Below, one piece after another: positions 1-5,455 of a DNA stretch of 5,455 bases. The notes beneath the pieces are model-generated. The model saw only the letters and a program-made list of their open reading frames with translations. It did not search any database and had not been told where the DNA came from. Each line of letters begins with the position of its first letter. Positions within the stretch are counted from its first letter, which is position 1. The position numbers and the translations under genes are program-made. This DNA comes from Acidobacteriota bacterium (GTDB lineage Bacteria > Acidobacteriota > Vicinamibacteria > Vicinamibacterales > UBA8438). The stretch covers positions 1 to 5,455 of the forward strand of contig WTGR01000284.1 in NCBI GenBank assembly GCA_011523485.1, written 5' to 3'.

Positions 1-1446
1 ATCCGCACCCCCTCAGCCGCCATCAGGTCGCCGACAACCTTGTTCCACGGGCTGTATTGGGCGTACATGGTGCAGGACGGCAGACATCTCGTCAGTCTGC
101 TTACGCCTACGCCGCCGTCCCGCGTCGTCCGGGTCTGGAGGGGCAAGGGCCTTGAGATCGTGGGAGAGAACGCAGAGACGTTGGCCCAATGGGTGCATCG
201 GGGTTTCGGTGCCGATGTCGATGCGACGAGCGAGGAGGCCGTCTTCGTATGGCTCCGCACGCCGCCGCTCCCGGACGACTATCCGAATTCAGCGTCCGAC
301 TTGCGTGCACTCGCGGTCGCTGCCGGACAGGAGGCAGCCGTAGCGCTCGCCCAAGCCGCCGCTCGCGAACCTGATCATCTTGTGGCCATACTTGGAGCGA
401 CTGGACGCGGCGGTGCTGGCCTAGTTGCGGTCAAGGTGGCACACCCCAAGCTCTTGCGTTCTCGTCGGCGCTCGGCCACGGACCCGCTTTCCAGGGGCTT
501 TCGACCGGGACGCACGCCGAAGCCTGTCCTGGTCGATCGGTATCTCGGCACGGGTACCGTCGTCCGCAGCTCCGTGCAGCGCGCCGATGCCAACTGGGTG
601 CACGGGCGTGGTACTGATCCCCGAGCGGAGAAACTGCTGAGTTCGACCGTCGTGGTCGTCGGGTGCGGATCGGTTGGGGGGCCGGTCGCGTGCACGCTAG
701 CACAGGCGGGCGCGGGCCGGATCGTTCTGATTGATTGTGATGTCCTGAGTTGGCCAAATGTCGGCCGGCATCCGCTGGGTGCCTCGGCAGTTGGCCGCAA
801 CAAGGCGGTGGCTTTAGCGGAGAGGCTGCAGGTGGACTTTCCCCATCTGCGGGTCGTAGGGCTGGATGCCAGCTTGGAAGGGCTCGTGCAGGGCGACGTT
901 GGACTCCTGGAGGCAGCTGACCTAATCATCGCTACCACCGGAAGTTGGGGCGCCGAAAGCCTGCTCAACCGTTGGCACGTTGAACGGGGACGGCCGAGTC
1001 CGATCGTGTACGCCTGGACGGAAGCGCATGCCTGTGCGGGTCATGCGGTGGCCATCGTGCGCGACGGCGGCTGTTTCCAATGCAACATCGGCCGGACGGG
1101 ATCGCCGTCTTTCGAGGTCGTGGAGTGGCCAGATGGCGGCGATGCCAGCCGAGAGGAGCCGGCCTGCGGTGCACATTACCAGCCTTATGGTCCGGTAGAA
1201 CTTAGCTACGTAACTGCCATGATCAGCGATGTGGCGCTAGACTGCTTACTCCGTCCGCCAGACCATTCCTTCGGTCGGGTGGTCACCACATCGCAGCGTC
1301 GCATCGATGAGCTTGGCGGACGATGGGCAGATGAATGGTTGGCGGAACAAGGGGACGGTGGTCCGGGTGTACGGACGGTAGATCGGCCCTGGCTGCGAAC
1401 GTCATGTCCCGCGTGTCGAGACAGACTCGTGGAGGCGGAGACGTGA
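1..1446 (+). CDS. E1-like ThiF-family adenylyltransferase, probable C-terminal part of an E2-E1 fusion (5' partial)
   Basis: The frame is open from base 1 (481 codons visible), so the gene very likely begins upstream; a TTG at 40 is only an internal candidate start with no clear ribosome site. Codons 1 to about 200 form an alpha/beta region I cannot name. It resembles the linker that follows the E2 domain in bacterial E2-E1 fusions. The E1 domain follows: an R-x-D-x-x-W lead-in, glycine-rich nucleotide loop GCGSVGG (codons 221-227), acidic loop D245/D247, N253, R256-H257, and K268. These are the ATP-binding and adenylation residues of ThiF/MoeB/E1 enzymes. Cys358/Cys361 (CFQC) and Cys469/Cys472 (CPAC) form a likely zinc site. 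Cys389 is a candidate thioester cysteine. By family knowledge it would adenylate the C-terminus of a ubiquitin-like protein or other target and pass it to an E2. The RH-x-LG...G-x-NKA signature favours the Cap2-like fusion class over plain MoeB or ThiF. A catalytic E2 cysteine, if present, lies outside the window. Confidence 0.88.
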   Translation: MRTPSAAIRSPTTLFHGLYWAYMVQDGRHLVSLLTPTPPSRVVRVWRGKGLEIVGENAETLAQWVHRGFGADVDATSEEAVFVWLRTPPLPDDYPNSASDLRALAVAAGQEAAVALAQAAAREPDHLVAILGATGRGGAGLVAVKVAHPKLLRSRRRSATDPLSRGFRPGRTPKPVLVDRYLGTGTVVRSSVQRADANWVHGRGTDPRAEKLLSSTVVVVGCGSVGGPVACTLAQAGAGRIVLIDCDVLSWPNVGRHPLGASAVGRNKAVALAERLQVDFPHLRVVGLDASLEGLVQGDVGLLEAADLIIATTGSWGAESLLNRWHVERGRPSPIVYAWTEAHACAGHAVAIVRDGGCFQCNIGRTGSPSFEVVEWPDGGDASREEPACGAHYQPYGPVELSYVTAMISDVALDCLLRPPDHSFGRVVTTSQRRIDELGGRWADEWLAEQGDGGPGVRTVDRPWLRTSCPACRDRLVEAET

Positions 1447-1487
1447 CGACTATACCCCGGAAGGCGAACCAGCGAGACCCTGATTAG
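1443..1487 (+). pseudogene. Truncated 5' end of the next operon gene (14 codons)
   Basis: A GTG at 1443 overlaps the TGA stop of the E1-like gene by 4 bp (GTGA), the usual form of translational coupling. GGAGG at 1431-1435 lies 7 nt upstream, an ideal Shine-Dalgarno placement. The frame reads VTTIPRKANQRDPD and stops at TAG 1485-1487. No frame beyond it continues into a recognisable protein. I infer the start of a former downstream partner gene; in E2-E1 operons that position often holds a JAB-family isopeptidase, but 14 residues cannot identify it. It could also be a chance start codon or a tiny coupled peptide. Confidence 0.4.
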
Positions 1488-1571
1488 AAGCTCGATTCCC
1501 GGCGATCCGCCCGCGTCCGGTAGCGTCCAATGGTGCGTTTTGCTGAGGAATTCGCGGACTTTCGCTTCCAG

Positions 1572-1637
1572 GGGTGTCCAGGAATCGCACGGGTGTCCGG
1601 CCCGTAGGGTGTCACTTTGGGTGTCAGCTTGGGTGTC
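1572..1637 (+). repeat. Five short direct GGGTGTC repeats
   Basis: GGGTGTC starts at 1572, 1591, 1607, 1619 and 1631, with start-to-start spacings of 19, 16, 12 and 12 bp. The last three copies are TGGGTGTCA-like and regular. The 12-bp period suits either a repeated tetrapeptide on the minus strand or an array of protein-binding sites (iteron- or operator-like, roughly one helical turn apart). The nearest downstream gene is the antitoxin, more than 200 bp away. Confidence 0.6.
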
Positions 1638-1803
1638 AATTTCGGGCCGGTTGACGCGGCCGGGATCGTGAGTGACCAGGAGGTGATCCGCGTTGATGTC
1701 GCGGGTACTCGTCCCGGGATGCAGGGAGGAGTCCGTCCAGCACCGAGGCACGTCCGGGTGCCCGTGTTCCGGCGGCCTCTCCTGTGCGGCGGCGTGGCGG
1801 ATC

Positions 1804-1823
1804 GTCGCGACCGCGTATAGGAT
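1804..1823 (+). promoter_or_regulatory. Possible operator and -10 region of the toxin-antitoxin operon
   Basis: A perfect 8-bp palindrome, GTCGCGAC (1804-1811), lies directly before a TATAGGAT stretch (1816-1823) that could serve as a -10 element about 30 bp ahead of the antitoxin ATG. Toxin-antitoxin operons are commonly repressed by their own products at such palindromes. There is no convincing -35 box at the right distance, so this rests on position and symmetry alone. Confidence 0.25.
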
Positions 1824-1853
1824 CGACAGGAGAACAGCAGAGCAGTCGAGGCC

Positions 1854-2081
1854 ATGAGCATCTGGAAGACCTGCCCCGCCGTAGAACGCGACCCGGAGAA
1901 GGTGAGCGGCGCCTGGGTGTTCCGCGGCACGCGGGTGCCGGTCTCAGCGCTGTTCGAGAATCTGCGGGACGGCGCCACGATTGACCAGTTCCTGGAGTGG
2001 TTTCCGGGGGTTGAGCGACACCAACTGTTGGCCGTACTCGACCACGAGCGGGAGACCCTCATGGAGTCGGCTCGTTCGTGA
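1854..2081 (+). CDS. DUF433-family antitoxin
   Basis: This is a 75-residue protein with the hallmark DUF433 pattern: a P...V..G.W.FRGTRVPV segment (about residues 8-31), then LFENLRDGATIDQFLEWFPGV (about 33-53), a helical unit resembling a winged-helix/VapB-like DNA-binding fold. Length is normal for the family. It is expected to neutralise the toxin encoded immediately downstream and to bind the operon's promoter. ATG 1854 is the only usable start, since the frame meets a TAG at 1818-1820 with no other start codon between. The best Shine-Dalgarno match, AGGAGA at 1828-1833, lies 20 nt from the ATG, which is too far; a poor CGAGG (1847-1851) is 2 nt away. The stop overlaps the toxin start in GTGA, so the two are almost certainly co-translated. 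Confidence 0.87.
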   Translation: MSIWKTCPAVERDPEKVSGAWVFRGTRVPVSALFENLRDGATIDQFLEWFPGVERHQLLAVLDHERETLMESARS

Positions 2082-2395
2082 GAGTACTGTTCGACCAAGG
2101 CACCCCGGCACCGTTGCGGGACCAATTGACTGGACACTCGGTAGACACGGCCTTCGAGCGAGGCTGGTCGAATCTGCGCAATGGGGAACTGCTCGATCAC
2201 GCCGAAGCTGACGGGTACCAGCTTCTGATCACGACGGACCAGAGTCTCCGTCATCAGCAGAACCTTGACCATAGACGGCTTGGAGTACTGGTTCTGCTTG
2301 CGGCGTCATGGCCGCGTGTACGGCTGCGTGTCGATGACATCCGAGCCGCGGTTGAACGGGTCCGGCCCGGAACGTTCCTGGAGGTCGCAGTCTGA
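2078..2395 (+). CDS. DUF5615 PIN-like toxin (Mut7-C-type ribonuclease fold)
   Basis: This 105-residue protein matches the DUF5615 family end to end. It opens with the beta strand and first acidic residue MRVLFDQG (Asp6), continues with H.VDTAFERGW..L.NGELLDHAE (about residues 20-43), and has the diagnostic ITTDQSLRHQQNL segment (about 51-63) with Asp54. These acidic residues are the expected metal-binding site of PIN-like nucleases, so the likely role is RNA cleavage held in check by the DUF433 partner. The DUF433-DUF5615 pairing is a well-known type II toxin-antitoxin arrangement. The start is GTG, overlapping the antitoxin stop by 4 bp; a GGAG at 2063-2066 lies 11 nt upstream. No truncation is visible and all core motifs are intact, so the pair is probably functional. 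Confidence 0.87.
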   Translation: MRVLFDQGTPAPLRDQLTGHSVDTAFERGWSNLRNGELLDHAEADGYQLLITTDQSLRHQQNLDHRRLGVLVLLAASWPRVRLRVDDIRAAVERVRPGTFLEVAV

Positions 2396-2706
2396 AGATG
2401 CGCCGCCGGTTCGAGTACGAGCGTCAGCTCGATTCTTCAAGGACGACCTGCCGGTGCTGCGACACCGGTCAGTCTGTTGAGCTCTTCGGAACATACCGTC
2501 CGAGTCATCCGGGCTTCGGCGGGAGACACGTTACGAGCCTGGCAGCGTAGCCGTTACCCATTCCGTACCCAATTTGCACTCGGAGCACACGGCGCGTTGC
2601 AGGAACGTCTGAGAGTCTGAGACCATCGAGAGGCAAGCAGAGTCCCCGCGTGACGTGCCGCTGATACGTCCACCGGTTCCGCTCTCCGGGGTACGGATCA
2701 GCGCTT
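2396..2706. other. Convergent intergenic region between the toxin and the lipoprotein gene
   Basis: This 311-bp stretch lies between two convergent genes. It contains two small hairpins near the toxin stop and a 50-codon open frame, ATG 2398 to TAG 2550 on the plus strand, which is Cys/Arg-rich (C-R-C-C around codons 18-21), has no good ribosome site and matches nothing I recognise. It also has a short direct repeat, CCGTTACCCA (2551-2560) and CCGTACCCAA (2563-2572). I see no convincing gene or RNA here. Confidence 0.5.
2418..2437 (+). terminator. Weak hairpin after the toxin gene
   Basis: CGAGC (2418-2422) pairs perfectly with GCTCG (2427-2431) around a GTCA loop and is followed by the modestly T-rich ATTCTT. 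It sits 22 bp beyond the toxin stop. A second stem, CCGGTG (2451-2456) with CACCGG (2463-2468), follows but has no T-run. Either could end the toxin-antitoxin transcript or protect its 3' end. The short stems make this tentative. Confidence 0.25.
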
Positions 2707-3636
2707 CTACCTCCCTGTCCCGCGACGAAGCAGAAAGCCGCGACGCGCACCACGACTGGTGGGTCCGCCGCCCGGCCGCCGCCACCCGGAGCACTCCCGA
2801 AGGATGTTGTCCGCCTCGAGACACCCTTCCACCACGGCGTTCCCTGACAGAGCGTCGGAGGCATACTCCACGGCGGCAGCGCCGGTCATGATGCCCGGAC
2901 TGTCCGCCCGTGACTCCCAGGACATCAGCCGAGCCCGGATCTCGACGCCGCCGTCGGGCAGGCGAAACGCGGTCTCGTCGGATGTCAGCGTGAGCGTCCC
3001 GTCGACGGAGACCGTTCCGGATTGAATGGTCCACTCATAGTTCGGAACGGCGGCGAACGTGCTCGTCACGGTCCCGGTGACCGTGGCGCCATCCTGCGTG
3101 AAGTCGGCCTCCAGCGGAATCCACGAAGCGCAATCCAGCAGGCCGTCGCAGTCCTCCTCTCCCAGCTCCCGCCAGTCCGGGGGCACGGTTATCCTCGTCA
3201 CGTTCAGGTCGCCCTCCCAATGCCCGTGGAACCGCGGGAAAACCCGGATGCGCAGCGAGCCGCGCCCGCCCGCAGGCGCCTGGGCGGATATCGACGCCTC
3301 GCCCGCCGAGACGGCGGTCACGAGGCCCGACGGCGACACGGTCGCAACGGCGGGCGCATCCGACGCCCAGACCGCACCGGCGGCGGCCTGCGTTCCACCG
3401 CCGCTCGACGAGACCGTCGCCTCGAGCTGCACCTGGTCGCCGATGTAGATCGTGCCGTGGTCGGCGGGATAGGTCACCGAGACGCTGGCCGTCGCTCCCG
3501 GCGTAGTCGGCGTCGGCCCCGTGGGACCTCCGCTGTCGCCACCGCAGGCAACCGCCAGCAGGCAGGCCGCGGCGAGCAGCCCGCGGGCCGGATCCCGGTT
3601 GGTTCGGCGGACCATCACGTGCAGCCGGCTTCTCAA
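2707..3636 (-). CDS. Putative lipoprotein with a BIG2-type bacterial Ig-like domain
   Basis: This is a 309-residue exported protein. Residues 1-31 form a basic then hydrophobic signal ending in a lipobox-like LAVAC with the acceptor Cys31; CGGDSGGPTGPTPTTPG then gives a low-complexity tether. Residues about 49-131 are an Ig-like BIG2 domain (IGDQVQLEATV, VWASDAPAVATVSPSGLVTAVSAGEASISA). Residues about 135-285 form a beta-rich domain with GHWEGDL, FTQDGATVTGTV and GTLTL motifs and four cysteines (163, 169, 272, 282), resembling a lipocalin-like barrel; ligand unknown. It should be anchored at the cell envelope. The TTG at 3636 is preferred because GGAGG lies 6 nt upstream; an ATG at codon 8 has no ribosome site. 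The last 20 or so residues are Arg/Gly-rich and unlike the rest, so a 3' frameshift or read-on into spacer is possible. It lies 54 bp behind the FG-GAP gene, likely co-transcribed. Confidence 0.8.
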   Translation of the reverse strand: MRSRLHVMVRRTNRDPARGLLAAACLLAVACGGDSGGPTGPTPTTPGATASVSVTYPADHGTIYIGDQVQLEATVSSSGGGTQAAAGAVWASDAPAVATVSPSGLVTAVSAGEASISAQAPAGGRGSLRIRVFPRFHGHWEGDLNVTRITVPPDWRELGEEDCDGLLDCASWIPLEADFTQDGATVTGTVTSTFAAVPNYEWTIQSGTVSVDGTLTLTSDETAFRLPDGGVEIRARLMSWESRADSPGIMTGAAAVEYASDALSGNAVVEGCLEADNILRECSGWRRPGGGPTSRGARRGFLLRRGTGR

Positions 3637-3655
3637 CCTTCTCCTCCGTCTCCGG
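3637..3655 (-). promoter_or_regulatory. Ribosome binding site of the lipoprotein gene
   Basis: Read on the minus strand, the bases just ahead of the TTG at 3636 are GACGGAGGAGAAGG, with GGAGG placed 6 nt from the start codon. This decides the TTG start over the downstream GTG and ATG, which have no such match. Confidence 0.6.
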
Positions 3656-3690
3656 CCGCTCCCGGGTGAGCGGGGAGGCCGCCCTCGACC

Positions 3691-5208
3691 TCACTCGCAG
3701 CGCACGGGGCCGGTGGGCGTGGTGTTCACCAGAGCAACCAGCGTCCCGAAGTCGTCCGCCGTACGGGGCCGGCCGTCAGGTCCGTCGTGGCGCCGCGGCA
3801 CCACGAAGTCGATCACTGCGTCGCCGTTGACGTCCGCGGGCACGGCATAGACCCCGAAGTAGCGATCCGACCCGGCGAACGGTTCGGGAGACATCGCCTC
3901 GAACTGGCCGCTGCCGTTGTTGCGATACACGAGCGGCGCCTCGGGTCGCACCTCCTGCAGGCTTCGTGACATGACCAGATCCGCGCAGCCGTCACGGTCG
4001 ACGTCGTACATTTTCGGCAAGGCGTCGTTGCTCAGGTGCTCCCCGTCCTGGTCGAGCTCCGGCGTCGTCGCGCTCTGATCACCCATCCAGGTGACGGTCT
4101 CGTCGCCGAACGACATCGGCCCGCGGCGAAGGAGCACGCGGGAAGGCGTCCCCCGGTTGATGAGCACTTGAATGTAGCGGCCCGTGAACGGAATCACGTC
4201 CGGCGGCCCGTCGTCGTTGCGTGTGTGCACCACCAGCAGGTCCTGGAACCCATCTCCGTTGACGTCGAAATGCGTCTGCCCGCTGACCGAGGTGTAGCCG
4301 TCGTTGAACGCAGGACGGGCCAGCTCGATGCGTGCCGGGTAGTGTCCCGTGCCGTCGTTGATCAGCACGACGCCGAATTGGTTGACGGTGCCCGGGAAGA
4401 TGTCGCGGTTCTGCCCAAGGGCGAGGTCGATGTCCCCATCGTTGTCCAGGTCTGCCAAGTGTCCTTCCAGGTGATACCAATATTCCGGCGACGGGTTGTG
4501 GCGGAGCGCCGCCGGCGCGCGGGCCTCGTCGACCGTGAACGTGCCGTCCCCGTTGTTCACCAGGAAGTGGCTGGAGACGTTGGCGCCGCCGATGCTGTCG
4601 ACCCACAGGTCGATGTCGCCGTCGCCGTCGATGTCGCCCGAGGTCGCCGACTTCAGATGCAGGTCGGCCGGGCCGGAATAGTGGGGTTGCGGGCGCAACT
4701 CGTGCTCGCGCCTGACCGCGTCGGCCAGTGCGTCCGACGGCCGAAGCCGGCCGTCGGGGCTGCTCAGGAACAGTTGCGGCGGATTCCCGTATCCGCTGCT
4801 CACCTCGCCGACGTAGACGCCCGCGTCGAAGACGGCGAGGTCCGGGCGCCCGTCGCCGTTGAAGTCGGCCGCGACCAGGGTCGGGTCGCGCACGTCGATC
4901 GTCCCTTCGACCAGCTCCGGCGCGGGCGTCAGTCTGCCGTCCTCCTCGCCGACGAACACGTGCAGGGTCGTCTTCACGAGCCGCTCCTCGGGCGCTGCGT
5001 AGAAGCCGTACTCCTCGCGCCCTCCGGCGACGATATCGTCCCGGCCGTCGCCGTTGAAATCGGCGACGGCCAGCACGAAATCGAGCCGCCCGAGACCCGG
5101 GTCGGTGGCGACCCGCGAGAAGCTGACGCTGGAAGCGGGTTGTGCGTCCGCGGTGGAGTAGCCGAGCACAACCGCCGCGGCGACCGCCGCACACCTTGGG
5201 AAGGACAT
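3691..5208 (-). CDS. Secreted FG-GAP/VCBS repeat protein, predicted beta-propeller
   Basis: With ATG 5208 as start the protein has 505 residues. Residues 1-22 form a classic signal peptide (short Arg-bearing n-region, AAVAAAVVLG core, A-D-A cleavage before Gln23). Seven calcium-binding loops of the FG-GAP type follow: DFNGDGRDD (50-58), DFNGDGRPD (115-123), DIDGDGDID (192-200), DLDNDGDID (253-261), DVNGDGFQD (315-323), DVDRDGCAD (402-410) and DVNGDAVID (459-467). Between them lie blade motifs such as NNGDGTF, NDGTGHY and NNGSGQF. Seven repeats suit a closed integrin-alpha-like propeller outside the cytoplasm, typically used for adhesion or glycan binding; the ligand cannot be told. The last loop has Ala where Gly is usual. 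An ATG at 5259 gives a 17-residue extension but lacks a ribosome site, while ATG 5208 has GAGG 4 nt upstream and gives a normal signal peptide. It precedes the lipoprotein gene on the same strand. Confidence 0.88.
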   Translation of the reverse strand: MSFPRCAAVAAAVVLGYSTADAQPASSVSFSRVATDPGLGRLDFVLAVADFNGDGRDDIVAGGREEYGFYAAPEERLVKTTLHVFVGEEDGRLTPAPELVEGTIDVRDPTLVAADFNGDGRPDLAVFDAGVYVGEVSSGYGNPPQLFLSSPDGRLRPSDALADAVRREHELRPQPHYSGPADLHLKSATSGDIDGDGDIDLWVDSIGGANVSSHFLVNNGDGTFTVDEARAPAALRHNPSPEYWYHLEGHLADLDNDGDIDLALGQNRDIFPGTVNQFGVVLINDGTGHYPARIELARPAFNDGYTSVSGQTHFDVNGDGFQDLLVVHTRNDDGPPDVIPFTGRYIQVLINRGTPSRVLLRRGPMSFGDETVTWMGDQSATTPELDQDGEHLSNDALPKMYDVDRDGCADLVMSRSLQEVRPEAPLVYRNNGSGQFEAMSPEPFAGSDRYFGVYAVPADVNGDAVIDFVVPRRHDGPDGRPRTADDFGTLVALVNTTPTGPVRCE

Positions 5209-5455
5209 GGCGCCTCGCTTCGAGGATTGCGTGCTCGGCCCCCTGGACATCGACTGCATCCGGCTGCGCAGCGTCGGCCAACGAAGAGGTCGATGTCAAT
5301 CCGCCGTGGGGCCGGAATCTTCTGAAAGGCTCTGCGGTACGGACGCTCCGCGCCCCCAACGATTCGTCCGTGGTGGATCCTACTGGATACCCGCCGGCGG
5401 CACCGAGGTCCAGGACGATCCGGTCCGGGCGCCCTCGCTGCACAGGGACATCGAC

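Larger units (their letters stand above)
1447..1853. other. Gene-poor segment between the E1-like gene and the toxin-antitoxin module
   Basis: This 407-bp stretch contains no ORF I would defend. Frames open on either strand are extensions or shadows of neighbouring genes, with no recognisable domains. It holds the truncated GTG frame at its left edge, the GGGTGTC repeats, a small inverted repeat (GGCAC at 1747-1751 paired with GTGCC at 1758-1762), and a weak promoter/operator candidate just before the antitoxin. The segment looks like decayed or junction DNA. On the minus strand the repeats read as a KLTP-KLTP-KVTP tetrapeptide run, which could be the tail of a lost gene, but no catalytic motif accompanies it. 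Confidence 0.5.

Noticed and set aside
1..1446. Calling the first gene a molybdopterin or thiamine enzyme (MoeB/ThiF)
   Set aside because: It has a long extra N-terminal region and E2-E1-type RH-x-LG...G-x-NKA features, and no cofactor-biosynthesis genes are nearby.
1206..1751. A 181-codon minus-strand frame entering the E1-like gene
   Set aside because: Half is antisense to the E1-like gene; the rest carries no catalytic motif, so an integrase remnant could not be supported beyond the repeat-derived tail.
1484..2272. A 262-codon minus-strand frame across the toxin-antitoxin module
   Set aside because: Its residues over the module are antisense to two well-supported genes and the remainder is low-complexity Ser/Arg/Thr without domains.
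2398..2550. A 50-codon plus-strand ORF starting 3 bp after the toxin stop
   Set aside because: It has a Cys-rich segment but no proper ribosome site, no recognisable family and overlaps the hairpins; kept only as a remark in the intergenic entry.
2396..2560. Possible tRNA because of a GGTTCGAGTAC T-loop-like string
   Set aside because: No acceptor, D or anticodon stems can be built around it.
4036..5325. A 429-codon open frame on the plus strand
   Set aside because: It lies antisense to the FG-GAP gene, is Arg/Val/Ala-rich with no recognisable domain, and its open state follows from the GC-rich codons and repeated DxDGDG motifs of the real gene.
4079..5443. A 454-codon minus-strand frame overlapping the FG-GAP gene
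   Set aside because: It is an out-of-frame, Arg/Gly-rich shadow of the FG-GAP gene without any motif; the stretch beyond 5259 does not resemble a known protein start.
5260..5455. End of another minus-strand gene at the right edge
   Set aside because: A short frame ending PPAGIQ-stop near 5380 is visible but too short and featureless to support.

Overview
The window is GC-rich bacterial DNA. Lipoproteins that begin 'ACGGDSGGPTGP', carry a BIG2-type Ig fold, and sit beside a secreted FG-GAP repeat protein are common in Acidobacteriota and similar soil or marine bacteria. I infer such a host; nothing here settles the taxonomy.

The left part (1-1446, plus strand) is the C-terminal 481 codons of an E1-like ThiF-family adenylyltransferase, open at the left edge. 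Its layout fits the E2-E1 fusion proteins of bacterial ubiquitin-like conjugation systems (the Cap2 / Prok-E2_B-ThiF type known from type II CBASS and related defence operons). The gene ends in a GTGA overlap with a well-placed start codon (Shine-Dalgarno GGAGG, 7 nt spacing). That second frame stops after 14 codons, so the operon's next gene looks lost.

Bases 1447-1853 hold no convincing gene, but carry five short direct GGGTGTC repeats, the last three in a strict 12-bp period. After this comes a compact two-gene toxin-antitoxin module on the plus strand: a DUF433-type antitoxin (1854-2081) and a DUF5615 PIN-like toxin (2078-2395), overlapping by 4 bp. Bases 2396-2706 are a convergent intergenic stretch with two small hairpins, a doubtful 50-codon ORF and a second pair of short repeats.

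The right part is on the minus strand and looks like ordinary host genome. A secreted FG-GAP/VCBS-type protein with seven DxDGDG-like calcium-binding loops (5208-3691) is followed 54 bp later by a lipoprotein with an Ig-like domain (3636-2707), probably in one transcription unit. In 5209-5455 I see only the leader of the FG-GAP gene and no supportable gene.

Overall, the window looks like the edge of an accessory (probably defence) island: a ubiquitin-like activating enzyme whose operon breaks off, repeat-bearing scar DNA and a toxin-antitoxin pair, next to envelope-protein genes. No CD-NTase, effector, JAB protease or ubiquitin-like modifier gene is visible, so the E1 gene's system cannot be named from this window alone.
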